Assembly (NCBI RefSeq): GCF_000157895.3
Contig: NC_022663.1
Span: 496,001 to 560,000, forward strand
Reading direction: 5' to 3'
Length of the DNA: 64,000 nucleotides
Origin: Mycobacterium kansasii ATCC 12478
Lineage (GTDB): Bacteria > Actinomycetota > Actinomycetes > Mycobacteriales > Mycobacteriaceae
Shown here piece by piece: positions 17,112 through 25,950 of this stretch. How positions within the stretch are numbered: position 1 is the stretch's first letter; each line of letters opens with the position of its first letter. The notes below the pieces were generated by a model. The model did no database searches. It worked only from the letters and a program-made list of their open reading frames with translations, and was not told where the DNA came from. The translations under genes and the position numbers were made by a program.

Positions 17112-18950
17112 CTACAGGTACTGGCCCAGGTTCGACTCGGTGTCGATAGCCCGGCTGGCGCTCGACGACTTGCCGGTGACCAGGGTGCGGATGTAGACGA
17201 TCCGCTCGCCCTTCTTGCCCGAAATCCGCGCCCAGTCATCGGGGTTGGTGGTGTTGGGCAGGTCCTCGTTCTCGGCGAACTCGTCGACGATCGAATCGAG
17301 CAGATGCTGGATCCGCAGCCCCGGTTGGCCCGTCTCGAGCACCGACTTGATCGCGTTCTTCTTGGCCCGGTCGACGACGTTTTGGATCATCGCTCCGGAG
17401 TTGAAGTCCTTGAAGTACATGACTTCCTTGTCACCGTTGGCGTAGGTGACCTCCAGGAACCGGTTGTCGTCGATCTCGGCGTACATCCGCTCGACGACTT
17501 TCTCGATCATCGCCTTGATGCAGACGGTGCGGTCGTCGCCGAACTCGGCGAGGTCTTCGGCGTGCAGCGGCAGCGCCTCGGTCAGGTACTTCGAGAAGAT
17601 GTCTTGCGCCGCTTCGGCATCCGGACGCTCGATCTTGATCTTCACGTCCAGGCGTCCGGGCCGCAGGATAGCCGGGTCGATCATGTCCTCGCGGTTGGAG
17701 GCGCCGATCACGATGACGTTCTCCAGACCCTCCACCCCGTCGATCTCGCTGAGCAGCTGCGGAACCACCGTCGTCTCGACATCAGAGGAAACGCCGGTAC
17801 CGCGGGTGCGGAAGATCGAGTCCATCTCATCGAAGAACACAATCACCGGCGTGCCTTCGGAGGCCTTCTCCCGGGCCCGCTGGAAGATCAGCCGGATGTG
17901 GCGTTCGGTCTCGCCGACGAACTTGTTCAGCAGCTCGGGGCCCTTGATGTTGAGGAAGTACGACTTGGCCTCGCGGGCGTCGTCGCCGCGAACCTCGGCC
18001 ATCTTCTTGGCCAGCGAGTTGGCCACCGCCTTGGCGATCAGGGTCTTACCGCAGCCGGGCGGGCCATACAGCAACACACCCTTGGGCGGGCGCAGCGCGT
18101 ACTCGCGGTACAACTCCTTGTGCAAGAAGGGCAGTTCCACCGCATCGCGGATCTGCTCGATCTGGCGAGTCAGGCCACCGATGTCCTCGTAACTGACGTC
18201 CGGGACCTCTTCCAGCACCAGGTCCTCGACCTCGGCCTTGGGGATGCGCTCGAAGGCATACCCGGCTTTGGTATCGACCAGCAGCGAGTCGCCGGGGCGG
18301 AGCTTGCGCGGCCGGGTGTCGTCGTTGAGGGCCCCGTCGTTAGAGGGAATGCCGTCGGGCAGGTCCTCGGCGACCAACGGTTCGGCCAGCCACACGATGC
18401 GTTCCTCGTCGGCGTGGCCGACCACCAGAGCCCGGTGACCGTCGGCGAGGATCTCACGCAACGTGGAGATCTCGCCTACCGATTCGAACCTGCCGGCCTC
18501 GACGACGGTCAACGCCTCGTTGAGCCGGACCGTTTGGCCCTTCTTGAGGGACTTGGCGTCGATGTTCGGAGAGCATGTCAGGCGCATCTTGCGGCCCGAT
18601 GTGAAGACGTCGACGGTGTCGTCGTCGTGGGTGGCCAGCAGCACGCCGTAACCGCTGGGCGGCTGCCCCAGCCGGTCGACCTCCTCACGCAGCGCCAGCA
18701 ATTGCTGACGGGCTTCTTTAAGAGTTTCCATTAATTTCGAATTGCGCGCGGCAAGGGAGTCGATACGAGCTTCGAGCTGATGCACATCGCGGGCGGGTCG
18801 CGACGGGCTCTGGTGTGCGAGCGCGTTCTCCAGTTGCTCGCGCAGGAGCGCGGCTTCACGCCGCAGCTGTTCCAGTTCGGCAGCATCGGTGCTGGGCAGG
18901 GGCATATCGCGGGGTGTTCCGAATGCTTCAGAACGCTCTGATTCAGCCAT
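17112..18950 (-). CDS. mpa: Proteasome-associated AAA+ ATPase Mpa/ARC
   Basis: 612 residues. An N-terminal coiled coil (about 20-95) captures Pup, two OB-fold domains follow (about 95-240), and one AAA+ module has Walker A GPPGCGKT near 296-303, Walker B VIVFFDEMDS and an arginine-finger region ILRPGRLD. The end is GQYL, the tyrosine-containing tail that docks the hexamer onto the 20S alpha ring. Mpa unfolds pupylated proteins and threads them into PrcBA. ATG 18950 is preceded by GGAGGG at a good distance. It is encoded alone, 4 kb from dop, with the Rv2113/Rv2114-like pair between them on the opposite strand. Confidence 0.98.
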   Translation of the reverse strand: MAESERSEAFGTPRDMPLPSTDAAELEQLRREAALLREQLENALAHQSPSRPARDVHQLEARIDSLAARNSKLMETLKEARQQLLALREEVDRLGQPPSGYGVLLATHDDDTVDVFTSGRKMRLTCSPNIDAKSLKKGQTVRLNEALTVVEAGRFESVGEISTLREILADGHRALVVGHADEERIVWLAEPLVAEDLPDGIPSNDGALNDDTRPRKLRPGDSLLVDTKAGYAFERIPKAEVEDLVLEEVPDVSYEDIGGLTRQIEQIRDAVELPFLHKELYREYALRPPKGVLLYGPPGCGKTLIAKAVANSLAKKMAEVRGDDAREAKSYFLNIKGPELLNKFVGETERHIRLIFQRAREKASEGTPVIVFFDEMDSIFRTRGTGVSSDVETTVVPQLLSEIDGVEGLENVIVIGASNREDMIDPAILRPGRLDVKIKIERPDAEAAQDIFSKYLTEALPLHAEDLAEFGDDRTVCIKAMIEKVVERMYAEIDDNRFLEVTYANGDKEVMYFKDFNSGAMIQNVVDRAKKNAIKSVLETGQPGLRIQHLLDSIVDEFAENEDLPNTTNPDDWARISGKKGERIVYIRTLVTGKSSSASRAIDTESNLGQYL

Positions 18951-19111
18951 GTTGCCCTCCTTTCCCGCACCGGGAGCGGTGCGGCGGATACCTCAACGCT
19001 ACCGGCCATCGCGAGTTCATGTGCGGAACCAAATGCCGCCGGAAATAACAAGTTGTTTCGCGCTGGTAATCTCGGCTTCCACTCGGCCCGATCGAAAGGA
19101 GCGCCGCGACC

Positions 19112-19228
19112 GTGAAATCCCTCGCCACAGCCAGTGCGGCCGGCGCCCGCATCGGTGCCGGAGCCGACACTGTGACATCGGTTGCAGTGCCGGTCTCCTC
19201 GCCGCGACCCGCCGTGTACCGCCGATAG
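19112..19228 (+). pseudogene. Remnant leader of an MTB12/CFP-2-like secreted protein (tentative)
   Basis: A 38-codon frame starts at GTG 19112 with AAAGGAG upstream and reads VKSLATASAAGARIGAGADT before stopping at 19226-19228. The beginning resembles the signal peptide of the small secreted mycobacterial antigen MTB12/CFP-2, a family to which the downstream LppK is also similar. The frame stops before any mature domain. It may be a decayed paralogue, a short upstream peptide, or chance. The good ribosome binding site is the best argument that it was once translated. Confidence 0.35.
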
Positions 19229-19244
19229 CCGGGCGTGCCGCTGG

Positions 19245-19850
19245 ATGCATCGCCACCTCTGCAGAGCCTGCATCGCCATGAGCGTCGTCGCCATCGTGGC
19301 GGCGGAGCTCTCGGGATGTTCGAGGCACGAGTCCGCGACGTCTAATATCCCGTCGGTACCCCCCGCCACGTCAACCCCGGTGACGCCGAGGCCGGCCGCG
19401 TCCCTGCCTTCCCCCGACGCCTTGGTCGAGGTGTTGTCCCGGCTGGCCGACCCGGCGGTCGCCGGAGCCGACAAGACAAGCCTCGTCGAGGACGCAAACC
19501 CGGAGACGGCCGCCGCCCTGGACCGGTTCACCACCGCTGCCCGAGACGGCGGCTACCTGCCACTGAGTTTCGCGGCGAGCAACATCGCGTGGTCGGAGGT
19601 GGACCCGGCCGACGTGACGGCCACCATCGTCGTCACCACAGCCAAACCCGACGATCACGAATTCACCTTCCCGATGGAATTCAAACCCGGCCAGGGTGGT
19701 TGGCAGCTATCGCGGCGAACCGCGGAGATGCTGTTGGCCCTCAGCAGTTCTCGAGTCTCGTCGCCGACTCCCGGCCCCGCGCCGGCGCCGGAACCCAGCC
19801 CGGTCCCGGCGCCCCAACCCGACCCGCCGTCTCCGACGCCGTCCGGCTGA
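19245..19850 (+). CDS. lppK: Lipoprotein LppK
   Basis: 201 residues from ATG 19245; the frame stays open upstream to 19182, so the start is not certain. The N-terminal hydrophobic stretch ends in a lipobox (LSGC), the signal for lipid attachment and membrane anchoring. A Ser/Thr/Pro linker leads to a CFP-2/MTB12-like domain (LVEVLSRLADPAVAGADKTS, later GYLPLSF and GGWQLSR). The end is a Pro/Ala-rich tail. It occupies the position of lppK (Rv2116). The role of this lipoprotein is unknown. Confidence 0.85.
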   Translation: MHRHLCRACIAMSVVAIVAAELSGCSRHESATSNIPSVPPATSTPVTPRPAASLPSPDALVEVLSRLADPAVAGADKTSLVEDANPETAAALDRFTTAARDGGYLPLSFAASNIAWSEVDPADVTATIVVTTAKPDDHEFTFPMEFKPGQGGWQLSRRTAEMLLALSSSRVSSPTPGPAPAPEPSPVPAPQPDPPSPTPSG

Positions 19851-19858
19851 GCGCGCAG

Positions 19859-20152
19859 ATGTGGATCGGCTGGCTCGAATTCGACGTGCTGCTGGGCGAC
19901 GTGCGGTCGCTGAAACAAAAGCGGTCGGTGGTTCGTCCCGTTGTCGCCGAACTGCAGCGCAAGTTCAGCGTGTCGGCCGCCGAGACCGGCTCGCGAGATC
20001 GCTACCGTCGCGCCGGCATCGGAGTGGCCACGGTTTCAGGCGACCGCAGTCACGCCGTCGACGTCCTCGACGCGGCCGAACGGCTGGTCGCCGCACACCC
20101 CGAGTTCGAGTTGCTGTCGGTGCGCCGAGGCCTGCACCGCAGTGACGATTAG
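19859..20152 (+). CDS. DUF503 family small protein (Rv2117-like)
   Basis: 97 residues, beginning MWIGWLEFDVLLGDVRSLKQ, the signature start of the DUF503 (YlxP-like) family. The rest (VSGDRSHAVDVLDAAERLVA) completes the short alpha/beta fold. Relatives in other bacteria are encoded near ribosome-maturation genes, but the biochemical role is not established. ATG 19859 is 8 bases after the lppK stop, suggesting cotranscription. The stop is 5 bases from the convergent trmI stop. Confidence 0.88.
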   Translation: MWIGWLEFDVLLGDVRSLKQKRSVVRPVVAELQRKFSVSAAETGSRDRYRRAGIGVATVSGDRSHAVDVLDAAERLVAAHPEFELLSVRRGLHRSDD

Positions 20153-20157
20153 CAAGA

Positions 20158-21000
20158 CTAACCGTCACGCCCGGGGCGCTTGCGACCAAGCGGCGCGGGA
20201 GCGACGGCTCCGGGCGCCAGCCGGCGTGCGGTCACCAGGAATGCGGTGTGGCCGCGCATCGCATGCTGCGGCCGCACGGCCAGCCCGACGACATTCCAGC
20301 CGCGCTGCAACGTCTCCCACGATCGTGGCTCGGTCCAACGTTGTTGGGCCCGCAGCGCCTCCACGACCGTCGAAAGTTGGGTGACGGTGGCGACGTAGAT
20401 CACCAGCACCCCGCCCGCCGACACCAGCCGCGACACCGAGTCCAGAACTTCCCAGGGAGCCAGCATGTCCAGCACGGCCCGGTCGACCGAGCCGTCGGGC
20501 AGGTCGGAGTCGGCGACGTCGCCCACGATCAGCCGCCAGTTCTGCGGAGCCGCACCATAGAAGTTCGTCACGTTGCGACAGGCATGCTCGGCATGGTCGG
20601 CGCGCTGCTCGTAGGAGATCACCCGGCCCTCGGGCCCGACCGCCCGCAACAGCGACAGGGTCAGCGCGCCGGACCCGGCTCCGGCTTCAAGCACCCGGGC
20701 GCCCGGAAAGATGTCGCCCTCATGCACGATCTGAGCGGCATCTTTCGGGTAGATCACCTGTGGCCCACGCGGCATTGACATCACGTAGTCGACCAGCAAC
20801 GGGCGCAGCACCAGAAACGGCGCACCGTTACTGGATTTGACCACGCTGCCCTGCTGGAGCCCGATCACCGCATCGTGGGCGATCGAACCTCGGTGGGTGT
20901 GGAACTCGTTGCCCGGGGTGAGCACCATCGTGTAGTGGCGGCCCTTCGCGTCGGTCAGCTGCACGCGTTCGCCAGCGGCGAAGGGACCGGTTGCTGACAC
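20158..21000 (-). CDS. trmI: tRNA (adenine-58-N1)-methyltransferase TrmI
   Basis: 280 residues, matching Rv2118c in size and place. An N-terminal beta-rich domain (FAAGERVQLTDAKGRHYTMV) is followed by an S-adenosylmethionine-binding Rossmann fold with LEAGAGSGALTLSLL. VLDMLAPWEVLD contains the catalytic-site aspartate region. The enzyme methylates N1 of adenosine 58 in the T loop of tRNAs as a tetramer. The start is GTG 21000. The gene is divergent from the RecB-like gene, with 73 bases between them for both promoters. Confidence 0.95.
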   Translation of the reverse strand: MSATGPFAAGERVQLTDAKGRHYTMVLTPGNEFHTHRGSIAHDAVIGLQQGSVVKSSNGAPFLVLRPLLVDYVMSMPRGPQVIYPKDAAQIVHEGDIFPGARVLEAGAGSGALTLSLLRAVGPEGRVISYEQRADHAEHACRNVTNFYGAAPQNWRLIVGDVADSDLPDGSVDRAVLDMLAPWEVLDSVSRLVSAGGVLVIYVATVTQLSTVVEALRAQQRWTEPRSWETLQRGWNVVGLAVRPQHAMRGHTAFLVTARRLAPGAVAPAPLGRKRPGRDG

Positions 21001-21073
21001 GCCGTCTAGCGTGCCAGCCGGCTCACCGGAGCAGGTCTTCGGGGTTGTCGGTGTCCGGCCCTAGGCTGCGAGC

Positions 21074-21943
21074 ATGGCCGACCAGCTGATACCCGAAGCG
21101 GACCTGCGCATCCGGCCGGCGCTGTCACCGTCGCGGGCGACCGATTTCAAGCAGTGCCCGCTGCTGTACCGGTTCCGGGCGATCGACCGGTTGCCCGAGG
21201 CACCGTCGGCGCCGCAGTTGCGCGGATCGGTGGTGCACGCCGCACTCGAGCAGCTCTATGCCCTGCCCGCGGTGCAGCGCGGCCCGGAGACCGCGCGGTC
21301 GCTCGTGGAGGCCGCCTGGGAGCAGGTGATCGCCGGTGAGCCCGCGCTGGCCGATGAACTGCAGCCACAAGCACTGCTCGACGAGGCGCGCGCCTTGCTG
21401 TCGGGGTATTACCGGCTGGAAGACCCGACGCGGTTCGACCCGCAGTGCTGCGAGCACCGTGTGGAGGTGGAGCTGGCCGACGGCACGCTGTTGCGCGGCT
21501 ACATCGACCGGATCGACGTCGCCGCGACCGGCGAGTTGCGGGTGGTCGACTACAAGACGGGTAAGGCGCCGCCGGCCGCGCGGGCGCTGGCCGAGTTCAA
21601 AGCCTTGTTCCAAATGAAGTTCTACGGGGTGGCGCTGTTTCGGTCGCGTGGCGTGCTGCCCACCCGGTTGCGACTCATCTACCTGGCCGACAGCCAGGTG
21701 CTGGATTACTCGCCGGACCGTGACGAACTGCTGCGTTTCGAGAAGACGTTGATGGCGATCTGGCGTGCGATCCAATCCGCGGGCAGGTCAGGAGATTTCC
21801 GTCCGAATCCGTCGCGGCTGTGCGATTGGTGCCCGCACCAGGCGCATTGCCCGGCCTTCGGCGGGACGCCGCCGCCATACCCCGGGTGGCCCAATTACGC
21901 CGGCGCCGACACCGTTGTGCGCCCGACCGAACCGGCGGCATGA
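21074..21943 (+). CDS. RecB-family PD-(D/E)XK exonuclease (Rv2119-like)
   Basis: 289 residues. The opening PALSPSRATDFKQCPLLYRF, the catalytic motif VVDYKTGK near residue 155, and the C-terminal cysteine cluster CDWCPHQAHC match RecB/Cas4-type nucleases that hold a 4Fe-4S cluster with one Cys near the N-terminus and three near the C-terminus. It probably acts in DNA repair or recombination as a stand-alone nuclease. No helicase domain is present and no CRISPR array is nearby. Its stop overlaps the start of the following thioesterase gene in ATGA. Confidence 0.92.
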   Translation: MADQLIPEADLRIRPALSPSRATDFKQCPLLYRFRAIDRLPEAPSAPQLRGSVVHAALEQLYALPAVQRGPETARSLVEAAWEQVIAGEPALADELQPQALLDEARALLSGYYRLEDPTRFDPQCCEHRVEVELADGTLLRGYIDRIDVAATGELRVVDYKTGKAPPAARALAEFKALFQMKFYGVALFRSRGVLPTRLRLIYLADSQVLDYSPDRDELLRFEKTLMAIWRAIQSAGRSGDFRPNPSRLCDWCPHQAHCPAFGGTPPPYPGWPNYAGADTVVRPTEPAA

Positions 21944-22743
21944 ACGGTTGCTTCTACCGTCGGCTCGGCGACGACGGTGACTATCAGGTCTTTGACTCCA
22001 CCGATTACACGCGAAGCAACTGGAATCCCGAAATCCAGCATGGCTCACCGCCGTTAGCCCTGCTGACCAAGCTTATCGAAGAGCTGTCGGCGGGCTCGAG
22101 CCTGCGGATCGGCAGGCTCAACCTCGACATCCTCGGGGCGATCCCGGTGGCCCCGGTGCGAGCCAGGGCCTGGGTGGAACGCCCGGGGTCGCGGGTCTGC
22201 TTGATGGTCGCCGAACTGCACGCCGATCGCGAGGGCGGACCCGCGCGGGCGGTGGCCCGGGTGACGGCATGGCTGTTGGCGGTCGGTGACACCGCAGACG
22301 TCGAATCAGCGCGGTACCCGGCGGTGGTGGAAGGACCCGCCGAGCCCCTTCCGGCCGTCTTCGCCGACGCCGGCGGCTACTTCGATGCGATTAGCTGGCG
22401 CCCACAACAGTCCGCCGGCCATTCGGGCGCCGTGTCCTGGTTCACCCCGATCGCACACATCGTCGACACCGACCCCACCACGGCGCTGCAACGGCTTGCG
22501 GTCGTCGTGGACTGCGCCAACGGTGTCGGTGCGGTCCTGGATCCGAATCAGTTCGTGTTCATGAACACCGACACCGTGGTGCACCTGCATCGGCTTCCGA
22601 CCGGCGACGATTTCGCGCTGCGGGCTCGGGCATCGGTCGGGCCGGACGGCGTGGGAGTCACCACCGCGGAGGTCTACGACAAGGCCGGTTTCATCGGCAC
22701 CTCGGCCCAGACACTCCTCGTCCAACGCCGGGCGCGCAGCTAG
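21940..22743 (+). CDS. Acyl-CoA thioesterase-like protein (TesB/hotdog type)
   Basis: 267 residues. The start FDSTDYTRSNWNPEIQHGSP, then a hotdog-like first half (LRIGRLNLDILGAIPVAPVR) and a second half with VVVDCANGVGAVLDPNQF and a terminal GVTTAEVYDKAGFIGTSAQT fit the double-hotdog thioesterase superfamily. Members hydrolyse acyl-CoA thioesters; the substrate here is unknown. ATG 21940 overlaps the stop of the RecB-like gene by four bases, implying coupled translation. Many related actinobacterial genes occur next to this nuclease gene. The stop is immediately followed by the 56-bp repeats. Confidence 0.87.
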   Translation: MNGCFYRRLGDDGDYQVFDSTDYTRSNWNPEIQHGSPPLALLTKLIEELSAGSSLRIGRLNLDILGAIPVAPVRARAWVERPGSRVCLMVAELHADREGGPARAVARVTAWLLAVGDTADVESARYPAVVEGPAEPLPAVFADAGGYFDAISWRPQQSAGHSGAVSWFTPIAHIVDTDPTTALQRLAVVVDCANGVGAVLDPNQFVFMNTDTVVHLHRLPTGDDFALRARASVGPDGVGVTTAEVYDKAGFIGTSAQTLLVQRRARS

Positions 22744-22852
22744 TTCGATCGTGGCGACCCGCCGCGCCCGGCTACGCCGGGCTTGCGATCGCCACTAGTC
22801 CGATGGTGGCGACCCGCCGCGCCCGGCTAGGCCGGGCTTGCGATCGCCACTA
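22741..22852. repeat. Two tandem 56-bp hairpin repeats
   Basis: Two direct copies, 22741-22796 and 22797-22852, differ at a few bases. Each holds GTGGCGA...TCGCCAC and, inside it, GCCCGGC...GCCGGGC, so each can form a long stem-loop. A third copy begins at 22853 but diverges after about 13 bases. The first copy starts at the stop codon of the thioesterase gene and the next gene is convergent, so the hairpins may stop transcription from the left. They lack a U-rich tract, so a mobile repetitive element is an equally good explanation. Confidence 0.85.
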
Positions 22853-23106
22853 GTCCGATGGTGCTGATTCAGTCACCGCGCTCAGCCGAGTCCTGGGCCC
22901 GGCAATCACATCTGTCACATAGGCCGCTGGCTGCCCGATGCGCAATTTGCCCGCCACGTGTCGACAACACGTCGTGGCCTGCCGCGCTGGCGTCAAAGTC
23001 GCTGAAAGACGGACACAACCAACAGCTCACACCCGAGCATCCCTGATGTGGCTGATGGAAAGCCGCAGCTACGTCCTACAATTCGGGTTACCAGATCAGC
23101 GCCGTC
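22853..23106. other. Gene-free intergenic stretch
   Basis: Together with the repeats this leaves about 360 bases without a gene between two convergent genes. Short frames in it have no recognisable motif or ribosome binding site. I see no other structure. Confidence 0.5.
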
Positions 23107-24486
23107 CTAGTCCAGTGGCTCCATCTCCTGCAGCATCGTGGGAACGAGCTCGCTGACCGTGGGGTGGATGTGCATGGTGCGCGACAGCGTGGTGTAGGGC
23201 GCTCTTGCCGACATGACATCCAAAATGGCGTGGATGACCTCGTCTCCCCCGACGCCGAGGATGGCCGCACCGAGGATCTCGTGAGTGTCCGCGTCGACCA
23301 CGATCTTCATAAACCCTTGCGTCTCACCCTTTTCCACGGCTCTGCCGACTTTGGTCATCGGTCGCTTGCCGACCAGCGCCTTGCGACCTGACGCACGAAC
23401 CTGAGCGACGGTCATCCCGGCGCGCCCCAGCGGCGGGTCGATATAGAGGGCGTAGGTGAGAATGCGGTCGCTCACCCGACGCGGATCCCCGTCGAGCAAG
23501 TTGGCGGCGACGATCTCGTAGTCGTTGAACGACGTATGGGTGAAGGCGCCCTTGCCGTTACAGTCGCCCAGCGCCCAGATGTGGTCGACGGTGGTCTTGA
23601 GCTGGTCATCGACCACGACGTAGCCGCGGGCGTCGGTCTGCACACCGGCCGCCTCCAGACCCAAGTCGTCGGTGTTGGGTCGGCGTCCCACCGCCAGCAG
23701 CAGATGGCTGCCCGCAATGGCGGGCGCACCGACGCTGGGAGTCAGCTCGAAGCCCCCGAAACCATTGTCCCGCTTGGCAAGTCGCACATCGTCGGCATTG
23801 ACGACGACATCGATCCCTTCGGCTTCGAGGATCTCCCTGATACTCGCCGAGACATCCTCGTCCTCGCGGGACGCCAGCCGTGGGCCGCGCTCCACGACGG
23901 TGACCTGGGCTCCGAAGCGGCGATACATCTGGGCGAACTCCAGCGCGATGTAGCTGCCGCCGACGATCACGAGATGCTGCGGCAGCGTGTCGAGTTCGAG
24001 GATGGAGACGTTGGTGAGGTAATCGACGTCGGAAAGCCCGGGAATGTTGGGCGCGACGGCGCGGCCCCCGACGTTGAGGAAGATCTGGTCGGCTTGCAGC
24101 AGCTGATCGCCGACTCGCAGCGTGTGTGGATCCTCGAATCGGGCGTGGCCGCGCACCACGGTGCAGCCATCCATGCCTTCCAGCCAGTCCTCGACGGCCT
24201 TGCGATCATTGAGCATGACGCCGTCTTTGCGGGCCTTCACTTTCGCCATGTCCACGCTGACCGATCCGGTGCCGACGCCGTATTCGGCAGCGCGGCGGGC
24301 CACATGGGCCGCGTGGGCGCTGGCCACCAGCGTCTTGGTCGGAATGCAGCCGTTGTTGACGCAGGTACCGCCGATCAGCTTGCGCTCCACAACGGCGACC
24401 CGCTGACCAGCGCCGGTCAGGCGGCTCGCCAGCGAAGGCCCGGCCTGGCCGGCGCCGACGATGATCGAGTCGAACCGCTGTGTCAT
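23107..24486 (-). CDS. FAD-dependent pyridine nucleotide-disulfide oxidoreductase (MerA/Lpd-like)
   Basis: 459 residues. It has an N-terminal FAD-binding motif (IIVGAGQAGPSLA), a redox-active cysteine pair GTCVNNGCIPTK, an NAD(P)-binding motif LVIVGGSYIALEF, a second FAD motif IWALGDCNGKGAFTHT and the C-terminal HIHPTVSE with the catalytic His-Glu pair. It is therefore an intact class I flavin disulfide reductase, closest in style to mercuric reductase-like proteins and dihydrolipoamide dehydrogenase. There is no N-terminal heavy-metal domain and no C-terminal vicinal Cys pair typical of true MerA, so mercury reduction is doubtful; the substrate is unknown. ATG 24486 overlaps the stop of the DUF4126 gene in ATGA. 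Confidence 0.93.
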   Translation of the reverse strand: MTQRFDSIIVGAGQAGPSLASRLTGAGQRVAVVERKLIGGTCVNNGCIPTKTLVASAHAAHVARRAAEYGVGTGSVSVDMAKVKARKDGVMLNDRKAVEDWLEGMDGCTVVRGHARFEDPHTLRVGDQLLQADQIFLNVGGRAVAPNIPGLSDVDYLTNVSILELDTLPQHLVIVGGSYIALEFAQMYRRFGAQVTVVERGPRLASREDEDVSASIREILEAEGIDVVVNADDVRLAKRDNGFGGFELTPSVGAPAIAGSHLLLAVGRRPNTDDLGLEAAGVQTDARGYVVVDDQLKTTVDHIWALGDCNGKGAFTHTSFNDYEIVAANLLDGDPRRVSDRILTYALYIDPPLGRAGMTVAQVRASGRKALVGKRPMTKVGRAVEKGETQGFMKIVVDADTHEILGAAILGVGGDEVIHAILDVMSARAPYTTLSRTMHIHPTVSELVPTMLQEMEPLD

Positions 24487-24968
24487 AGTGCAGCCGCCGA
24501 TGCGACGACGGCGAATCCGCCTAACACGGCGACGGAATCCTCGAGCAGTGCGATCGGCAGGTCGCGGCCGCCGCTGGCGGCCACCAGCCGGCGACGCGCG
24601 TGATAGCCGCCCAAGGTGCCCAATACCGCTCCGACAACCCCGGCACCGAGCCCGCCGAACTTGTAGCCCCAGGCGGTGCCGATCACCGCGCCGGCGAACC
24701 CGCCCAAGATGATCCGGACCGCGAACACCGGCGCGGCGGTGCGCGGCGGCGTCTTGGGAAGCTTGTCGTTGACCAGTTCGGCGACCGCAAGGGCGCTCAG
24801 GGTCACCACCGTCACGATGTTGCCCACCCAGGATGCCCAGGTGTGCTGCAACGTTGGGAACCAGCCGAGGTAGCCGGCCCAGGAGACTGCCGCGGGAGCG
24901 GTCACCGATCGCAACCCGGCGACCACGCCGATCAACAAAGCTAGGACGAGGACAAGTACGTGCGTCAC
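24483..24968 (-). CDS. DUF4126 family membrane protein (Rv2120c-like)
   Basis: 161 residues with four or so hydrophobic segments: THVLVLVLALLIGVVAGLRS at the start, IVTVVTLSALAVAELV, GYKFGGLGAGVVGAVLGTLG and VLGGFAVVASAAAL at the end. GLRSVTAPAAVSWAGYLGW and DKLPKTPPRT are typical of DUF4126. Function unknown. GTG 24968 is chosen because GGAAGGG precedes it and the hydrophobic N-terminus starts there; an upstream in-frame start at 25040 would add an unlikely polar leader. It overlaps the oxidoreductase gene by four bases, so the two are probably cotranslated. Confidence 0.9.
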   Translation of the reverse strand: MTHVLVLVLALLIGVVAGLRSVTAPAAVSWAGYLGWFPTLQHTWASWVGNIVTVVTLSALAVAELVNDKLPKTPPRTAAPVFAVRIILGGFAGAVIGTAWGYKFGGLGAGVVGAVLGTLGGYHARRRLVAASGGRDLPIALLEDSVAVLGGFAVVASAAAL

Positions 24969-25093
24969 AGCGATCCCTTCCGGGGACAGAAGAACAGCCT
25001 GGCGACGATACGGAGACGGCCCATGGATGACCACCGGCAATCAGCCCACCGCGGACGCTAACACAGCGGCCGCCCGCCCGGGCATTACCGCGG

Positions 25094-25948
25094 TCAGAAT
25101 CGGCAGAACCTGATATCCGACGCCAGAATCGCTTTGGCCCCGATGGCGGCAAGCTGGTCCATGACGCCGTTGACGCCGCGGCGCGGGACCAGCGCACGGA
25201 CTGCGACCCATTCCGGGTCGGCCAGCGGGGCGATCGTCGGCGACTCCAATCCGGGCGTGATTGTGGTGGCCTGGTGCAGCACTGCGCGCGGACAGTCGTA
25301 GTCCAACATCAGATACTGCTGGCCGAACACCACACCTTGTACCCGGGCGACCAACTGGTCGCGCGCCTCGCTGTGCTCCGCGCCGTCGCGGTCGGCGCCT
25401 TCGATGAGCACCGCCTCCGAATCACACAGCGGCTCGCCGAATGCCACCAGGTTGTGCAGGCTCAGGGTGCGACCGGAGCCCACCACGTCGGCGATGGCGT
25501 CGGCCACGCCGAGTTGCACCGAAATCTCCACAGCGCCGTCGAGCCGGATCACGGTTGCCTCGATGCCCTTGGCGGCCAAGTCTTTTCGGACGAGGTTCGG
25601 ATAGGCGGTGGCGATCCGCTTTCCGGCCAGGTCGGCCGTCGTCCAATCCCGCCCGGCGGGACCGGCGTACCGGAAGCTCGACGACCCGAAGCCCAGAGCC
25701 AAACGTTCCCGTACCGGGGCGTCGGAATCGCAGACCAGGTCGCGCCCGGTGATCCCGAAGTCGAGTTGCCCCGAACCCACGTAGATGGCTATGTCTTTGG
25801 GCCGCAGGAAGAAGAACTCGACGTTGTTGGCCGGGTCGATGACGGTCAGGTCTTTGGGGTCGGTGCGGCGCCGGTAGCCGGCCTCGGCCAGGATTTCGGT
25901 GGCCGGTTCGCTCAACGCACCCTTGTTGGGAACGGCCACGCGCAACAT
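25094..25948 (-). CDS. hisG: ATP phosphoribosyltransferase HisG (long form)
   Basis: 284 residues, the usual mycobacterial length. It begins MLRVAVPNKGALSEPATEIL, has the phosphoribosyl pyrophosphate-binding region DAIADVVGSGRTL, and ends with a regulatory ACT-like domain (VRALVPRRGVNGVMDQLAAI). HisG joins ATP and PRPP to start histidine synthesis and is feedback-inhibited by histidine through the C-terminal domain. ATG 25948 lies 2 bases after the hisE stop, so the two form an operon. Confidence 0.97.
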   Translation of the reverse strand: MLRVAVPNKGALSEPATEILAEAGYRRRTDPKDLTVIDPANNVEFFFLRPKDIAIYVGSGQLDFGITGRDLVCDSDAPVRERLALGFGSSSFRYAGPAGRDWTTADLAGKRIATAYPNLVRKDLAAKGIEATVIRLDGAVEISVQLGVADAIADVVGSGRTLSLHNLVAFGEPLCDSEAVLIEGADRDGAEHSEARDQLVARVQGVVFGQQYLMLDYDCPRAVLHQATTITPGLESPTIAPLADPEWVAVRALVPRRGVNGVMDQLAAIGAKAILASDIRFCRF

Positions 25949-25950
25949 GC

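Noticed and set aside
21074..21943. Cas4 as part of a CRISPR system
   Set aside because: Cysteine cluster and nuclease motif also fit stand-alone RecB-like nucleases, and no cas genes or array are present.
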